Positions 1 to 6,283 of a stretch of DNA of 14,903 nt are shown here, in pieces. How positions within the stretch are numbered: position 1 is the first letter of the stretch; each line of letters begins with the position of its first letter. The translations under genes were made by a program, and so were the position numbers. The DNA is from JBIIUJ01 sp044340025. Its GTDB lineage: Bacteria > Pseudomonadota > Alphaproteobacteria > Caulobacterales > Aquidulcibacteraceae. The stretch is from contig JBIIUJ010000059.1 of the NCBI GenBank assembly GCA_044340025.1, positions 1 through 14,903 on the forward strand, in the 5' to 3' direction. The notes under the pieces were generated by a model. It ran no database searches and had not been told where the DNA came from. It was given only the letters and a program-made list of their open reading frames with translations.

Positions 1-380
1 CGCCGCTCCGCCTTGGGCACGCCATAGAAGCCTGCGTGCAGTTCCAGCGTCTCGAACGGCGTGAAGAAGGGATCGGCGGTGATCTCCTGCGGCACCACGC
101 CGATTGCGGCCTTCGCTTCCCGGGGCGCGAGCGAGACTTCATGGCCCCACACAAAGGCCTCCCCGCCAGACTTCACCACCAGACCGGCGAGGATGTTGAT
201 GAAGGTGCTTTTGCCGGCCCCATTGGGCCCGAGAAGGCCGAACATCGAGCCTTTGGGCACGACCAGATCCAGCCCCTGAAGCGCGGTCTTCGGGGGCGCT
301 TTCTTCGAGCCTGCATAGGTTTTCGTCAGACCGCGCGCTTCGATGGCGGCTTCGGGGGAAGGATCACGCGATTTCGGCAT
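1..380 (-). CDS. ABC transporter ATP-binding protein, ABC-2 type (partial, N-terminal part)
   Basis: This is the ATPase subunit of an ABC transporter; it would hydrolyse ATP on the cytoplasmic face to drive a separate membrane permease. The frame read leftward from an ATG at 378-380 stays open to the window edge, so about 126 N-terminal residues are visible. The Walker A motif GPNGAGKST is clear (near 211-237), preceded by an A-loop region (GLTKTY) and followed by a Q-loop (VVPQE). The pattern of Walker A, a short sugar-interacting strand, the Q-loop and then a YGV stretch resembles YadG/NodI-like ATPases of the ABC-2 class. The signature motif, Walker B and H-loop lie outside the window, so the substrate cannot be inferred. 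The gene diverges from the zinc-finger gene at 491; the roughly 110-base gap must hold both promoters. Confidence 0.9.
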   Translation of the reverse strand, partial: MPKSRDPSPEAAIEARGLTKTYAGSKKAPPKTALQGLDLVVPKGSMFGLLGPNGAGKSTFINILAGLVVKSGGEAFVWGHEVSLAPREAKAAIGVVPQEITADPFFTPFETLELHAGFYGVPKAER

Positions 381-409
381 CACCACACACAGGAAACGTC
401 GCCGCCGAA

Positions 410-439
410 TTGACGGGCGCGACGCGCCTCTCCTACCTA
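410..439 (+). promoter_or_regulatory. Candidate sigma-70 promoter for the zinc-finger gene
   Basis: TTGACG at 410-415 matches the -35 element common in alphaproteobacteria. TACCTA at 434-439 follows after 18 bases as a weaker -10. Transcription would start near 446, leaving a leader of about 45 bases with AGGAG at 476-480 before the ATG at 491. The -10 is poor, so the assignment is tentative. Confidence 0.4.
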
Positions 440-490
440 GGCAAGACAGACGCGCGTCGCAACGCGCTTGCCCGCAGGAGACGCAAGGTC

Positions 491-682
491 ATGGCCGATA
501 CGCTGGCCCCGCCAGAAGTGATCATCGTCGACGACCACCGCATCATGTGCGACGGCGGCGGCGGCGCGCTTGGCCACCCGAAGGTCTGGTATGAACTGGG
601 CGAGGAGGGCGTCGTCGATTGCCTCTATTGTGATCGTCGCTTCGTGATGCGCGGATCCGCCCACGATCCAGTCAAAGCCTGA
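491..682 (+). CDS. Small zinc-finger protein, zf-CHCC (NDUFS6-like) family
   Basis: This 63-residue protein carries C20, H29, C44 and C47 in the CHCC spacing of the zinc-finger family that includes mitochondrial complex I subunit NDUFS6. The GGGGALGHPKVW stretch and the CxYCxRRFV stretch are typical. In mitochondria and some alphaproteobacteria the family binds zinc and is linked to complex I; a similar role here is inference. The ATG at 491 is chosen because conserved sequence begins soon after it and AGGAG lies 10 bases upstream; an in-frame start at 410 would add unconserved residues and would overlap the candidate promoter. The stop is only 5 bases before the permease start, suggesting co-transcription. 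Confidence 0.85.
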   Translation: MADTLAPPEVIIVDDHRIMCDGGGGALGHPKVWYELGEEGVVDCLYCDRRFVMRGSAHDPVKA

Positions 683-687
683 CGGCA

Positions 688-2076
688 TTGTCGGCTTCAC
701 GCGAGGCGCCTCCGGCCGGTCCCGGCCCGCAGCGGGAAATGTCTGTCGCCTTCGTGGCGATGGTGGCGGTCGCCATGGTGATCGGCGCTGGGATCTTCAA
801 ATCTCCCGCCGTGGTCGCCGCCAACACCGGCTCTGTCTTCTGGCTCTTCGCGATCTGGGCGATCGGCGGCGCCATCACCCTCATCGGGGCGCTCTGCTAC
901 GCCGAGCTCGCGACCACCTACCCGAGCGCCGGGGGAGACTACACGTTCCTGAAGCGGGCTTACGGAAAGCCGGTGGGGTTTTTGTTCGCCTGGGCGCGCT
1001 TCGCCGTTATCAATACCGGATCTATCGCGCTCCTGGGTTTTGTTCTTGGCGACTATCTCAGCGAGGTGGTCTCGCTCGGGCCGCATTCGTCGGCCATCTA
1101 TGCCGTGATCGCCATCGTGGGCATGACGGCGTTCAATCTCGCCGGCCGGCGCAAGGGCGCGGTGGCGAATTATTCCATGACCGGGCTGGAAATGGCTGCG
1201 CTTGTGGTGCTGGGGGCGGCCGCGCTCTGGCTCGTCGTGCAGGGTCAGCCGGCGAAAACGACAGGTGAAGCGCTGATCGCCGACCCCGCCGCCGGGATCG
1301 GGCTGGCGCTCGTGTTCGTGCTGCTGGCCTTTGGCGGCTGGACCGAGGTCGCCACGCTCTCTGCCGAAGTGCGCGATCCGAGGCGCGGCATGGTTCAGGC
1401 GCTCGCCCTCGCTATTGCAGCGATCACCACGCTCTACATGATCGTCACCTGGGCGTTCTGGCGCGGGCTGGGGCTGGAAGGGCTCGCCGCCAGCAATGCC
1501 CCCGCCGCTGATCTGGTGGATTACGCCTGGGGGCCTTGGGCGCAGGGGCTGCTCGCTGTCGCGGTGGCGCTTGCCTCGCTCACCTCGATCAACGCCACGA
1601 TCATGGTTGGCGCGCGCACGACGTTCGCCTGCGCACAGGACTGGCCTGCGCTAGGGTCGATCGCGCGCTGGGATGGCGAACGCGGCGCGCCCGCCAGCGC
1701 CATCTGGGCGCAGAGCATCGTCGCGCTTGGACTTGTCGGGCTGGGCAGCCTGGCCCGCGACGGATTTTCCACGATGGTGGACTATACCGCGCCTGTTTAT
1801 TGGCTGTTTTTGCTGCTGTCCGCAGGAGCCATGATCCTGTTGCGCCTCCGCGATCGCAGCGTGAGCCGGCCGTTCCGGACGCCGCTGTTTCCCCTGCTGC
1901 CGGTCCTGTTCGGTCTCGCCTGCATCTACATGATGTGGTCGAGCGTGGGCTATGTGCGCTCCGGCGCCTATGGCGATCTGGGCCTGCTGGCGGGCATCGC
2001 GGTCCTGGGCCTGGGCCTCATCGCGCTTGCAGCGGTGGTCTTCATGAGCCGCGGGCAGCCCAGGACAGCGGCGTGA
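688..2076 (+). CDS. APC-family amino acid permease
   Basis: This 462-residue integral inner-membrane protein shows about 12 hydrophobic segments and belongs to the amino acid-polyamine-organocation (APC) superfamily. The first helix contains VIGAGIFKSP, matching the unwound GxGIF substrate-binding stretch of LeuT-fold APC carriers. ELATTYPSAGGDYTFLKRAYG in the loop after the third helix is also typical of LAT-like members. It probably imports or exchanges amino acids with protons or other amino acids; the substrate cannot be read from sequence. The TTG start at 688 is preferred to ATG 739, because the later start would place the first helix directly at the N-terminus. No clear Shine-Dalgarno precedes either, so translation may be coupled to the zinc-finger gene that ends at 682. 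The regulator gene follows after 55 bases. Confidence 0.88.
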   Translation: MSASREAPPAGPGPQREMSVAFVAMVAVAMVIGAGIFKSPAVVAANTGSVFWLFAIWAIGGAITLIGALCYAELATTYPSAGGDYTFLKRAYGKPVGFLFAWARFAVINTGSIALLGFVLGDYLSEVVSLGPHSSAIYAVIAIVGMTAFNLAGRRKGAVANYSMTGLEMAALVVLGAAALWLVVQGQPAKTTGEALIADPAAGIGLALVFVLLAFGGWTEVATLSAEVRDPRRGMVQALALAIAAITTLYMIVTWAFWRGLGLEGLAASNAPAADLVDYAWGPWAQGLLAVAVALASLTSINATIMVGARTTFACAQDWPALGSIARWDGERGAPASAIWAQSIVALGLVGLGSLARDGFSTMVDYTAPVYWLFLLLSAGAMILLRLRDRSVSRPFRTPLFPLLPVLFGLACIYMMWSSVGYVRSGAYGDLGLLAGIAVLGLGLIALAAVVFMSRGQPRTAA

Positions 2077-2114
2077 ACGGTCGGAAGCGCCCTGACTGGA
2101 CGCGCGCAGGCGAA

Positions 2115-2128
2115 GGGATCAGGATCAA
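2115..2128. promoter_or_regulatory. Degenerate FNR-like half-palindrome over the regulator's ribosome-binding site
   Basis: GGGATCAGGATCAA matches TTGAT-N4-ATCAA at 8 of 10 defined positions, with the right half perfect. It ends 3 bases before the ATG at 2132 and covers AGGA (2121-2124), the likely Shine-Dalgarno. If real, it would suit autorepression. A chance match is quite possible. Confidence 0.25.
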
Positions 2129-2131
2129 GTC

Positions 2132-2884
2132 ATGCCCGACTCTGCCCCTCCTTTTCAGCCGTGGCCGGGCCAGCTTGGCCGTATCGCTGGTCGGAGCCAG
2201 ACGGCAGAGGTAGCCACTCTGTTTGCCTCGGGGCGCAGGGTGGGCTTTTCGCGCGCCGACGCCTTGATCCGGGACGGCGATCCCGCCGAGTACCTCTACG
2301 ACGTGAACGCCGGCGAGTTGCTGATGGCGCGCCATGGCGCGGATGGACGCCGCCAGGTTCTGGCGTTTCTGGGTCCGGCGAATCTGGTCGGCCTGGTGCC
2401 AGGTCCGCGCTACGCCTTCGCTGTCACCGCACTCACCGACGGCGCAGCCGTGCGCTACGAACGCCGTCTGGTGGAGGCCGCGCTGCAGGCGGATCCTGCC
2501 TTCTCCACCGCCATGCGCCGGACGCTGGAGCTGATCATCGAGAGCGCGCACGATCACCTCTTTGCGCTGGGTCAGCGCTCGGCGGTGGAGCGGGTGGCCG
2601 CTTTCCTGCTGCAGCAGCGCCTGTGGCAATCGCGGTTCTCGCCCGAAGGGCCGCGCGCGCCTGCCGCCCGCATCACCTTGCCCATGACGCGCACCGATAT
2701 CGCCGACTTCATGGGCCTGACGATCGAGACGGTGAGCCGCGCCTTCACCAAGCTGCGCGCTTCGGGCGTCATTCGGCTGGACGGACCGCATCTTGCCGAA
2801 ATCGTGGACCTGGCCCAGCTTCGGCGACTGGCCGGCGCCTCCGATTTCGCCACCAGTCCGCAAGGGCCAAGCGCGGGCGCTTGA
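2132..2884 (+). CDS. Crp/Fnr-family transcriptional regulator (cysteine-free, FixK-like)
   Basis: This 250-residue cytoplasmic regulator has an N-terminal cyclic-nucleotide-binding-like beta-barrel (about residues 25-120), a long dimerisation helix (about 125-165) and a C-terminal winged helix-turn-helix (about 180-225). The recognition helix contains E199-T-V-S202-R203, the E..SR pattern that reads TTGAT half-sites in FNR and FixK proteins. There is no cysteine in the whole protein, so it cannot ligate an iron-sulfur cluster as FNR does; a FixK-like role downstream of another sensor, or a different ligand, is more likely. ATG 2132 has AGGA at 2121-2124 with 7-base spacing. A perfect FNR/FixK box overlaps the stop codon and faces the next gene. 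Family assignment is firm; the signal sensed is unknown. Confidence 0.9.
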   Translation: MPDSAPPFQPWPGQLGRIAGRSQTAEVATLFASGRRVGFSRADALIRDGDPAEYLYDVNAGELLMARHGADGRRQVLAFLGPANLVGLVPGPRYAFAVTALTDGAAVRYERRLVEAALQADPAFSTAMRRTLELIIESAHDHLFALGQRSAVERVAAFLLQQRLWQSRFSPEGPRAPAARITLPMTRTDIADFMGLTIETVSRAFTKLRASGVIRLDGPHLAEIVDLAQLRRLAGASDFATSPQGPSAGA

Positions 2885-2894
2885 TTCAAATCAA
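2881..2894. promoter_or_regulatory. Perfect FNR/FixK box (TTGAT-N4-ATCAA)
   Basis: TTGATTCAAATCAA is a 14-base perfect match to the FNR/FixK consensus. It overlaps the TGA stop (2882-2884) of the Crp/Fnr gene. A weak -10 candidate, TTGTAG, lies at 2920-2925; a class II activator site centred at -41.5 would place the transcript start near 2929. That fits activation of the gene starting at 2957 by the neighbouring regulator or a paralogue. Confidence 0.75.
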
Positions 2895-2943
2895 GGCCGC
2901 CACCGGGGTGGCCTGCGCCTTGTAGCGTCAACATCGTCAGGTC

Positions 2944-2951
2944 GAGGGAGG
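2944..2951 (+). promoter_or_regulatory. Strong Shine-Dalgarno deciding between two adjacent ATGs
   Basis: GAGGGAGG sits 2 bases before ATG 2954 and 5 bases before ATG 2957. The spacing favours the second ATG as the true start of the DUF3598-like gene. Confidence 0.6.
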
Positions 2952-2956
2952 CTATG

Positions 2957-3484
2957 ATGCCAGACGGCGCCGTTGTGAAAGATACGATCCGCTCCGCCAT
3001 GCCGCTGCTGGTGCGCAATGAGGGCATCTGGGAAGGCTGGTATCGGTATTACAGCGCCGAGACGGGCGCGCTCGTGGACGAGCACAAGAGCCGCCTGCTC
3101 TGCCGGTTCCTCGACGGGGATCCGGAGATCTACCACCAGACGAACTACTATTTCTGGGAAGACGGCAAGCGCGAAGTGCGCGAGTTCCCGGCGGAGTACC
3201 GCAATGGCCGGATCTGGTGGGACAATGATCTGATCAAAGGCTGGGCCGCCCAGATGCAGCCCGACGACTTCAATCGCTCCACCTGCCTCAACTGGGTGCG
3301 CAAGGGCGAGCCCGATCTCTATCTCTATGAAATGATCCAGCTTTCCGATTGCGGCCAGATGCGCTGCCGCACCTGGCACTGGATCAAGGGCGGCAAGTGC
3401 TTCCAACGGACCCTGATCGACGAGCGCAAGATCACGAGCGACTGGAAGAGCTTCACAGACTTCGATACCCCGCCAGTCCTCTGA
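2957..3484 (+). CDS. Lipocalin-like protein of DUF3598 type, unknown function
   Basis: This soluble protein of about 175 residues has no signal peptide or membrane segment. It is rich in Trp and Tyr, with recurring short motifs (WEGWYRYY, YHQTNYYFW, REFPAEYRNGRIWWDN, LYLYEMIQ, CRTWHWIKGGKC). The pattern of alternating beta-strands suggests a small lipocalin-like barrel, and I recognise it as similar to DUF3598 proteins of alphaproteobacteria and cyanobacteria. That family name is from memory and only moderately certain; no biochemical function is claimed. The start is placed at the second ATG (2957) because GAGGGAGG has better spacing to it. A perfect FNR/FixK box about 65 bases upstream suggests induction by low oxygen or another signal read by the adjacent Crp/Fnr regulator. 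It is convergent with the J-domain gene, 13 bases away. Confidence 0.65.
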   Translation: MPDGAVVKDTIRSAMPLLVRNEGIWEGWYRYYSAETGALVDEHKSRLLCRFLDGDPEIYHQTNYYFWEDGKREVREFPAEYRNGRIWWDNDLIKGWAAQMQPDDFNRSTCLNWVRKGEPDLYLYEMIQLSDCGQMRCRTWHWIKGGKCFQRTLIDERKITSDWKSFTDFDTPPVL

Positions 3485-3497
3485 GGCGCTTGCACAA

Positions 3498-4115
3498 TCA
3501 TCCCAGCCGGGACCGCTTCAGCACCTGATAGGCGCGCATCACCTTCTGGAGGCGATGCTCGCTGGAGCGGTCCCCGCCATTGGCGTCGGGATGGAAGCGC
3601 TTGACGAGTTCGGCATAGCGCGCGCGCACGGCCACCGGATCGGCGCTTTCGGGCAGATCGAGTTCGGCGAACGCCTGGGCCTGAATGCGGCTGACGCGCG
3701 CGCGTTCGGGATCCGGGGCGCGATGGCGGCGGGCGCGCGCGCCAAACAGGCCGTGGGGGTCGGCGTATTGCGCTCCAGGCCGCGAGCGCGCGGCGCGCGC
3801 CTCCCGGCTGGCGGCTGAGGGCTTCCAGCTCCAGGTCGGCCGGTGGCCATAGGCGGCGGCGGCCTCGAAAGAGGACAGCTCCTCCGCGCTCATGCCCGAG
3901 AAATAGTCCCAATTGGCATTGTAGAGCGCCGCATGCTCGGCGCAGAAATGCCAGAGATCGCGGTCGTCGCGGCTTTTCGGCGCGCGGCAGGTGGCTGGCC
4001 GGGTGCAGCCAGGATGCTGGCATGTCTGCTCGTCCGGCCGGGCGCGCGTCTCCTGCGGCGGCGGCTTGATGCGGATATCGACAAACCGCGGCTTGTAGGT
4101 GAAATCCCCCGACAT
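3498..4115 (-). CDS. J-domain (DnaJ-like) protein with N-terminal Cys-rich region
   Basis: This 205-residue protein has a C-terminal J domain (about residues 145-203) with the HPD motif at 175-177 (RFHPDANGG), the element that stimulates Hsp70/DnaK ATPase. The N-terminal half begins with a KPRFVDIRIKPP stretch and has C32, C37, C43, C58 and H61 spaced like a metal site, followed by WDYFSGMSAEE and GHRPTW, which recur in alphaproteobacterial homologues. It is therefore a specialised co-chaperone, not full DnaJ: there is no G/F region and no four-repeat zinc domain. The start at 4115 is chosen because the conserved N-terminus begins there; the longer frame to 4349 runs across the bolA gene. It diverges from bolA across a 124-base gap. 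Confidence 0.9.
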   Translation of the reverse strand: MSGDFTYKPRFVDIRIKPPPQETRARPDEQTCQHPGCTRPATCRAPKSRDDRDLWHFCAEHAALYNANWDYFSGMSAEELSSFEAAAAYGHRPTWSWKPSAASREARAARSRPGAQYADPHGLFGARARRHRAPDPERARVSRIQAQAFAELDLPESADPVAVRARYAELVKRFHPDANGGDRSSEHRLQKVMRAYQVLKRSRLG

Positions 4116-4239
4116 GGGGCCAGAGAGTAGGCGCGCCCGCCCTGCCCGCCAAGGCGCCGGCGCGTGTTTGGCGCCGTCAATACAGAGTGCAGACGCCGCC
4201 CAACCACTGCGCAGCGCCGCCACGCACAAGGAGCAGACC

Positions 4240-4530
4240 ATGGGTCCGATCGCACGCCGCATGCAGGAAAAGCTGGAAGCGGCCTTTGCGCCAGCGCTTC
4301 TGGAAGTGGAAGACCAGTCTGCCCGCCATGCCGGACACGCCGGCGCCACACGGCCAGACGGGACGGCTGGCGAGACGCATTTCGCAATCCGGATCGAGGC
4401 GGACGCATTTGCCGGCCTGAGCCGCGTGGCGCGCCAGCGCGCCGTCTATCAGACCCTTGCCGAGGAGCTGGCCGGCCCGGTTCATGCGCTGGCGCTTCAG
4501 GCCCGTGCGCCGGGCGAAGGCGGCCTCTGA
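4240..4530 (+). CDS. BolA family protein
   Basis: This 96-residue protein fits the BolA fold: an N-terminal helix (RRMQEKLEAAF), a variable loop holding histidines (RHAGHAG), the ETHFAIRIEADAF strand, the SRVARQRAVYQTLAEEL helix and a C-terminal HALAL strand. BolA proteins act with monothiol glutaredoxins in iron-sulfur cluster handling and some also bind DNA. The conserved C-terminal His and loop His are the usual cluster ligands. ATG 4240 has an excellent AAGGAG (4228-4233) six bases upstream. An insertion of about 7 residues in the variable loop (around ATRPDGTAG) is mildly unusual. The pairing with a divergent J-domain gene recurs in alphaproteobacteria. Confidence 0.9.
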   Translation: MGPIARRMQEKLEAAFAPALLEVEDQSARHAGHAGATRPDGTAGETHFAIRIEADAFAGLSRVARQRAVYQTLAEELAGPVHALALQARAPGEGGL

Positions 4531-4558
4531 CGGCGGCCTGTTCGGAGTGCGCGAGCCC

Positions 4559-6283
4559 GTGAGCCAGGACGCTATCCCCCTGCACCCGCTGCGCCGCCTG
4601 ATCCGGCGCATGCCGGGGCTGCGCCGCTTTCTGCTGCGGCGGTTGCGCCCGCTGATGCCTCAGGTGAGCGCCCTTGTGCGCCGGCTGGAGGGGCCATCCT
4701 TCGCGCGCTGGGTTGCGCAGTGGCAAGACTCCGGGCCGGCCGATGACGCCGCAATCGCCGCGCTGCTGGCGAAAGCCGGCGCGGCGTCGCAGCCCGTGCT
4801 CGTCATGATCGCCCCAGGCCGCCGCCTCGCAGACACGCGGGAAAGCCTGCGCACACAGACCGCCGTGACCGCCGAGGTGCTTGCCACGCCGGACGATCTG
4901 GCCCGGATGGCGGCGCCGGGGCGCTGGCTGATCCATCTGAACGCCGGCGACAGGTTGGCGCGCCACGCCCTTGCGGAAATCGCGCTTGCTGCATGCCAGA
5001 CGCCCAGGCCGCTGGTGATCTTCGCTGACGAGGCGACGCCGGGCGGCCCGTGGGGGGGCGCCAGACCCTGGTTCAAGACCGCCTTCGACCCCGACCGCCT
5101 GCTCCAGCAGGCCGCGCTCGGCCGGGCGGCGGCGTACGATTCGGGGCTGCTCGCTCGCCATGGGCTTCTGGGCCTGCGCGGTCATGCCCTGATGCTGGCT
5201 GCAACGCAGGCCGCAACCCTTGAAGCCGGCCCGGAAGCCATTGTGCATCGTCCGTCGGTGCTGTTGACACGCGGCGGCGGAAGCGCCCGGCCCTGGCGCG
5301 ACGAAACCGATACGGCCGCGATCGGGTTGGCGCTGGCCGCCCGGGGCGATGGCGTGGAGCTTGTCGAGGATCCCGCCCGGCGATCTCCGTGCCCGCGTCT
5401 GCGCTGGCCGCTGCCGGCCCAGCCGCCGCGTGTGAGCGTCATCGTGCCGACCCGCGATGCAACCGCTCTTATGGAAGCCTGTATGGCCGGGCTTCTGCAC
5501 CGCACCGATTACCCCGCGATGGAGATCCTGATCTGCGACAACGACAGCCGCGACCCTGCGCTGCTGGCCCGCTTTCAGGACTGGTCGCGCGACAGTCGGG
5601 TGCGGGTGCTCGCCTGTCCGGGGCCGTTCAATTACGCAGCCATCAACAATCGCGCCGCGCGCGAGGCCTCGGGCGAAATCCTGCTTCTGTTGAACAACGA
5701 CACCGAAGTGCGCCACCCGGACTGGCTGCGCGAAATGGCGAGCCTCGCGATCCGGCCCGGGATCGGCGCTGTGGGCGCCCGGCTCCTGTTCCCGCACGGA
5801 CAGGTCCAGCATGCCGGCGTGGTGCTGGGGCTCGACGGAATCGCCGGACACGACATGCTCCAGGCGTCCGGGCGCAGCAGCGGGCCCTACGATCTGTTGC
5901 GCCTGACGCGGCGCGTATCGGCGGTGACGGCCGCCTGCCTCGCCATCCGGCGCGAGACCTTCCTGACCGCAGGCGGCTTTGACGAAACCCACCTGCGGGT
6001 GGCCTACAATGACGTCGATCTCTGCCTGCGACTGCGCGCCATGGGGCTGGAAAACCTCGTCACGCCGCACGCCGAGCTGACGCACAAGGAAAGCGCGACC
6101 CGCGGCGACGACATGTCGGACGCCCACCGCGCGCGCTGGGAAAGCGAGCGCGCCGTAATGCGGGCGCGCTGGGGCGCGGCGCTGGAGCAAGACCCCTACT
6201 ACAGCCCAAACCTCGATCTGCGCCCGCCGAGCGGCTTTCTGGCGGTTCCGCCCCGCCGTCTGGCGGCCTGGCGGCGGGGCTAG
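4559..6283 (+). CDS. Glycosyltransferase with tandem GT-A domains, the first degenerate
   Basis: This protein of about 574 residues has an intact C-terminal family 2 glycosyltransferase domain starting near residue 290 (RVSVIVPTRD). It carries EILICDNDS for nucleotide binding, LLLLNNDTEV near residue 380 as the DxD-equivalent metal site, and NDVDLCLRLRAMG near residue 485 as the acceptor-loop motif. The region around residues 121-182 (LIHLNAGD, then LVIFADE and WFKTAFDPD) has the layout of a second GT-A domain but lacks the usual acidic metal-binding motif. Such proteins commonly transfer rhamnose or similar sugars in cell-surface polysaccharide synthesis; the sugar is not determinable here. 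GTG 4559, just after the bolA stop at 4530, is the preferred start. GTG 4547 is an alternative, and ATG 4457 would translate out-of-frame bolA sequence. The TAG stop overlaps the convergent fabB stop. Confidence 0.85.
   Translation: MSQDAIPLHPLRRLIRRMPGLRRFLLRRLRPLMPQVSALVRRLEGPSFARWVAQWQDSGPADDAAIAALLAKAGAASQPVLVMIAPGRRLADTRESLRTQTAVTAEVLATPDDLARMAAPGRWLIHLNAGDRLARHALAEIALAACQTPRPLVIFADEATPGGPWGGARPWFKTAFDPDRLLQQAALGRAAAYDSGLLARHGLLGLRGHALMLAATQAATLEAGPEAIVHRPSVLLTRGGGSARPWRDETDTAAIGLALAARGDGVELVEDPARRSPCPRLRWPLPAQPPRVSVIVPTRDATALMEACMAGLLHRTDYPAMEILICDNDSRDPALLARFQDWSRDSRVRVLACPGPFNYAAINNRAAREASGEILLLLNNDTEVRHPDWLREMASLAIRPGIGAVGARLLFPHGQVQHAGVVLGLDGIAGHDMLQASGRSSGPYDLLRLTRRVSAVTAACLAIRRETFLTAGGFDETHLRVAYNDVDLCLRLRAMGLENLVTPHAELTHKESATRGDDMSDAHRARWESERAVMRARWGAALEQDPYYSPNLDLRPPSGFLAVPPRRLAAWRRG

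Noticed and set aside
2042..2863. A 273-codon minus-strand frame opposite the Crp/Fnr gene
   Set aside because: It is a shadow of a gene with clear domains; the composition is non-protein-like and no ribosome-binding site was seen.
3220..3240. A second FNR-like site (TGATCTGATCAA) inside the DUF3598-like gene
   Set aside because: The half-site spacing does not fit TTGAT-N4-ATCAA and it lies in coding sequence.
4116..4239. GGCGCC repeats and TTGACG on the minus strand between the J-domain gene and bolA, considered as promoter or operator
   Set aside because: No matching -10 at proper spacing was found, and GGCGCC is common in sequence this GC-rich.
4116..4349. An N-terminal extension of the J-domain gene into bolA
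   Set aside because: The extension is antisense to bolA, and the conserved N-terminus of the family begins at 4115.
3890..6190. A 766-codon open frame on the minus strand opposite the glycosyltransferase and bolA
   Set aside because: It is antisense to well-supported genes, its translation is rich in Arg, Pro, Gly and His with no recognisable domain, and long stop-free antisense frames are expected at this GC content.
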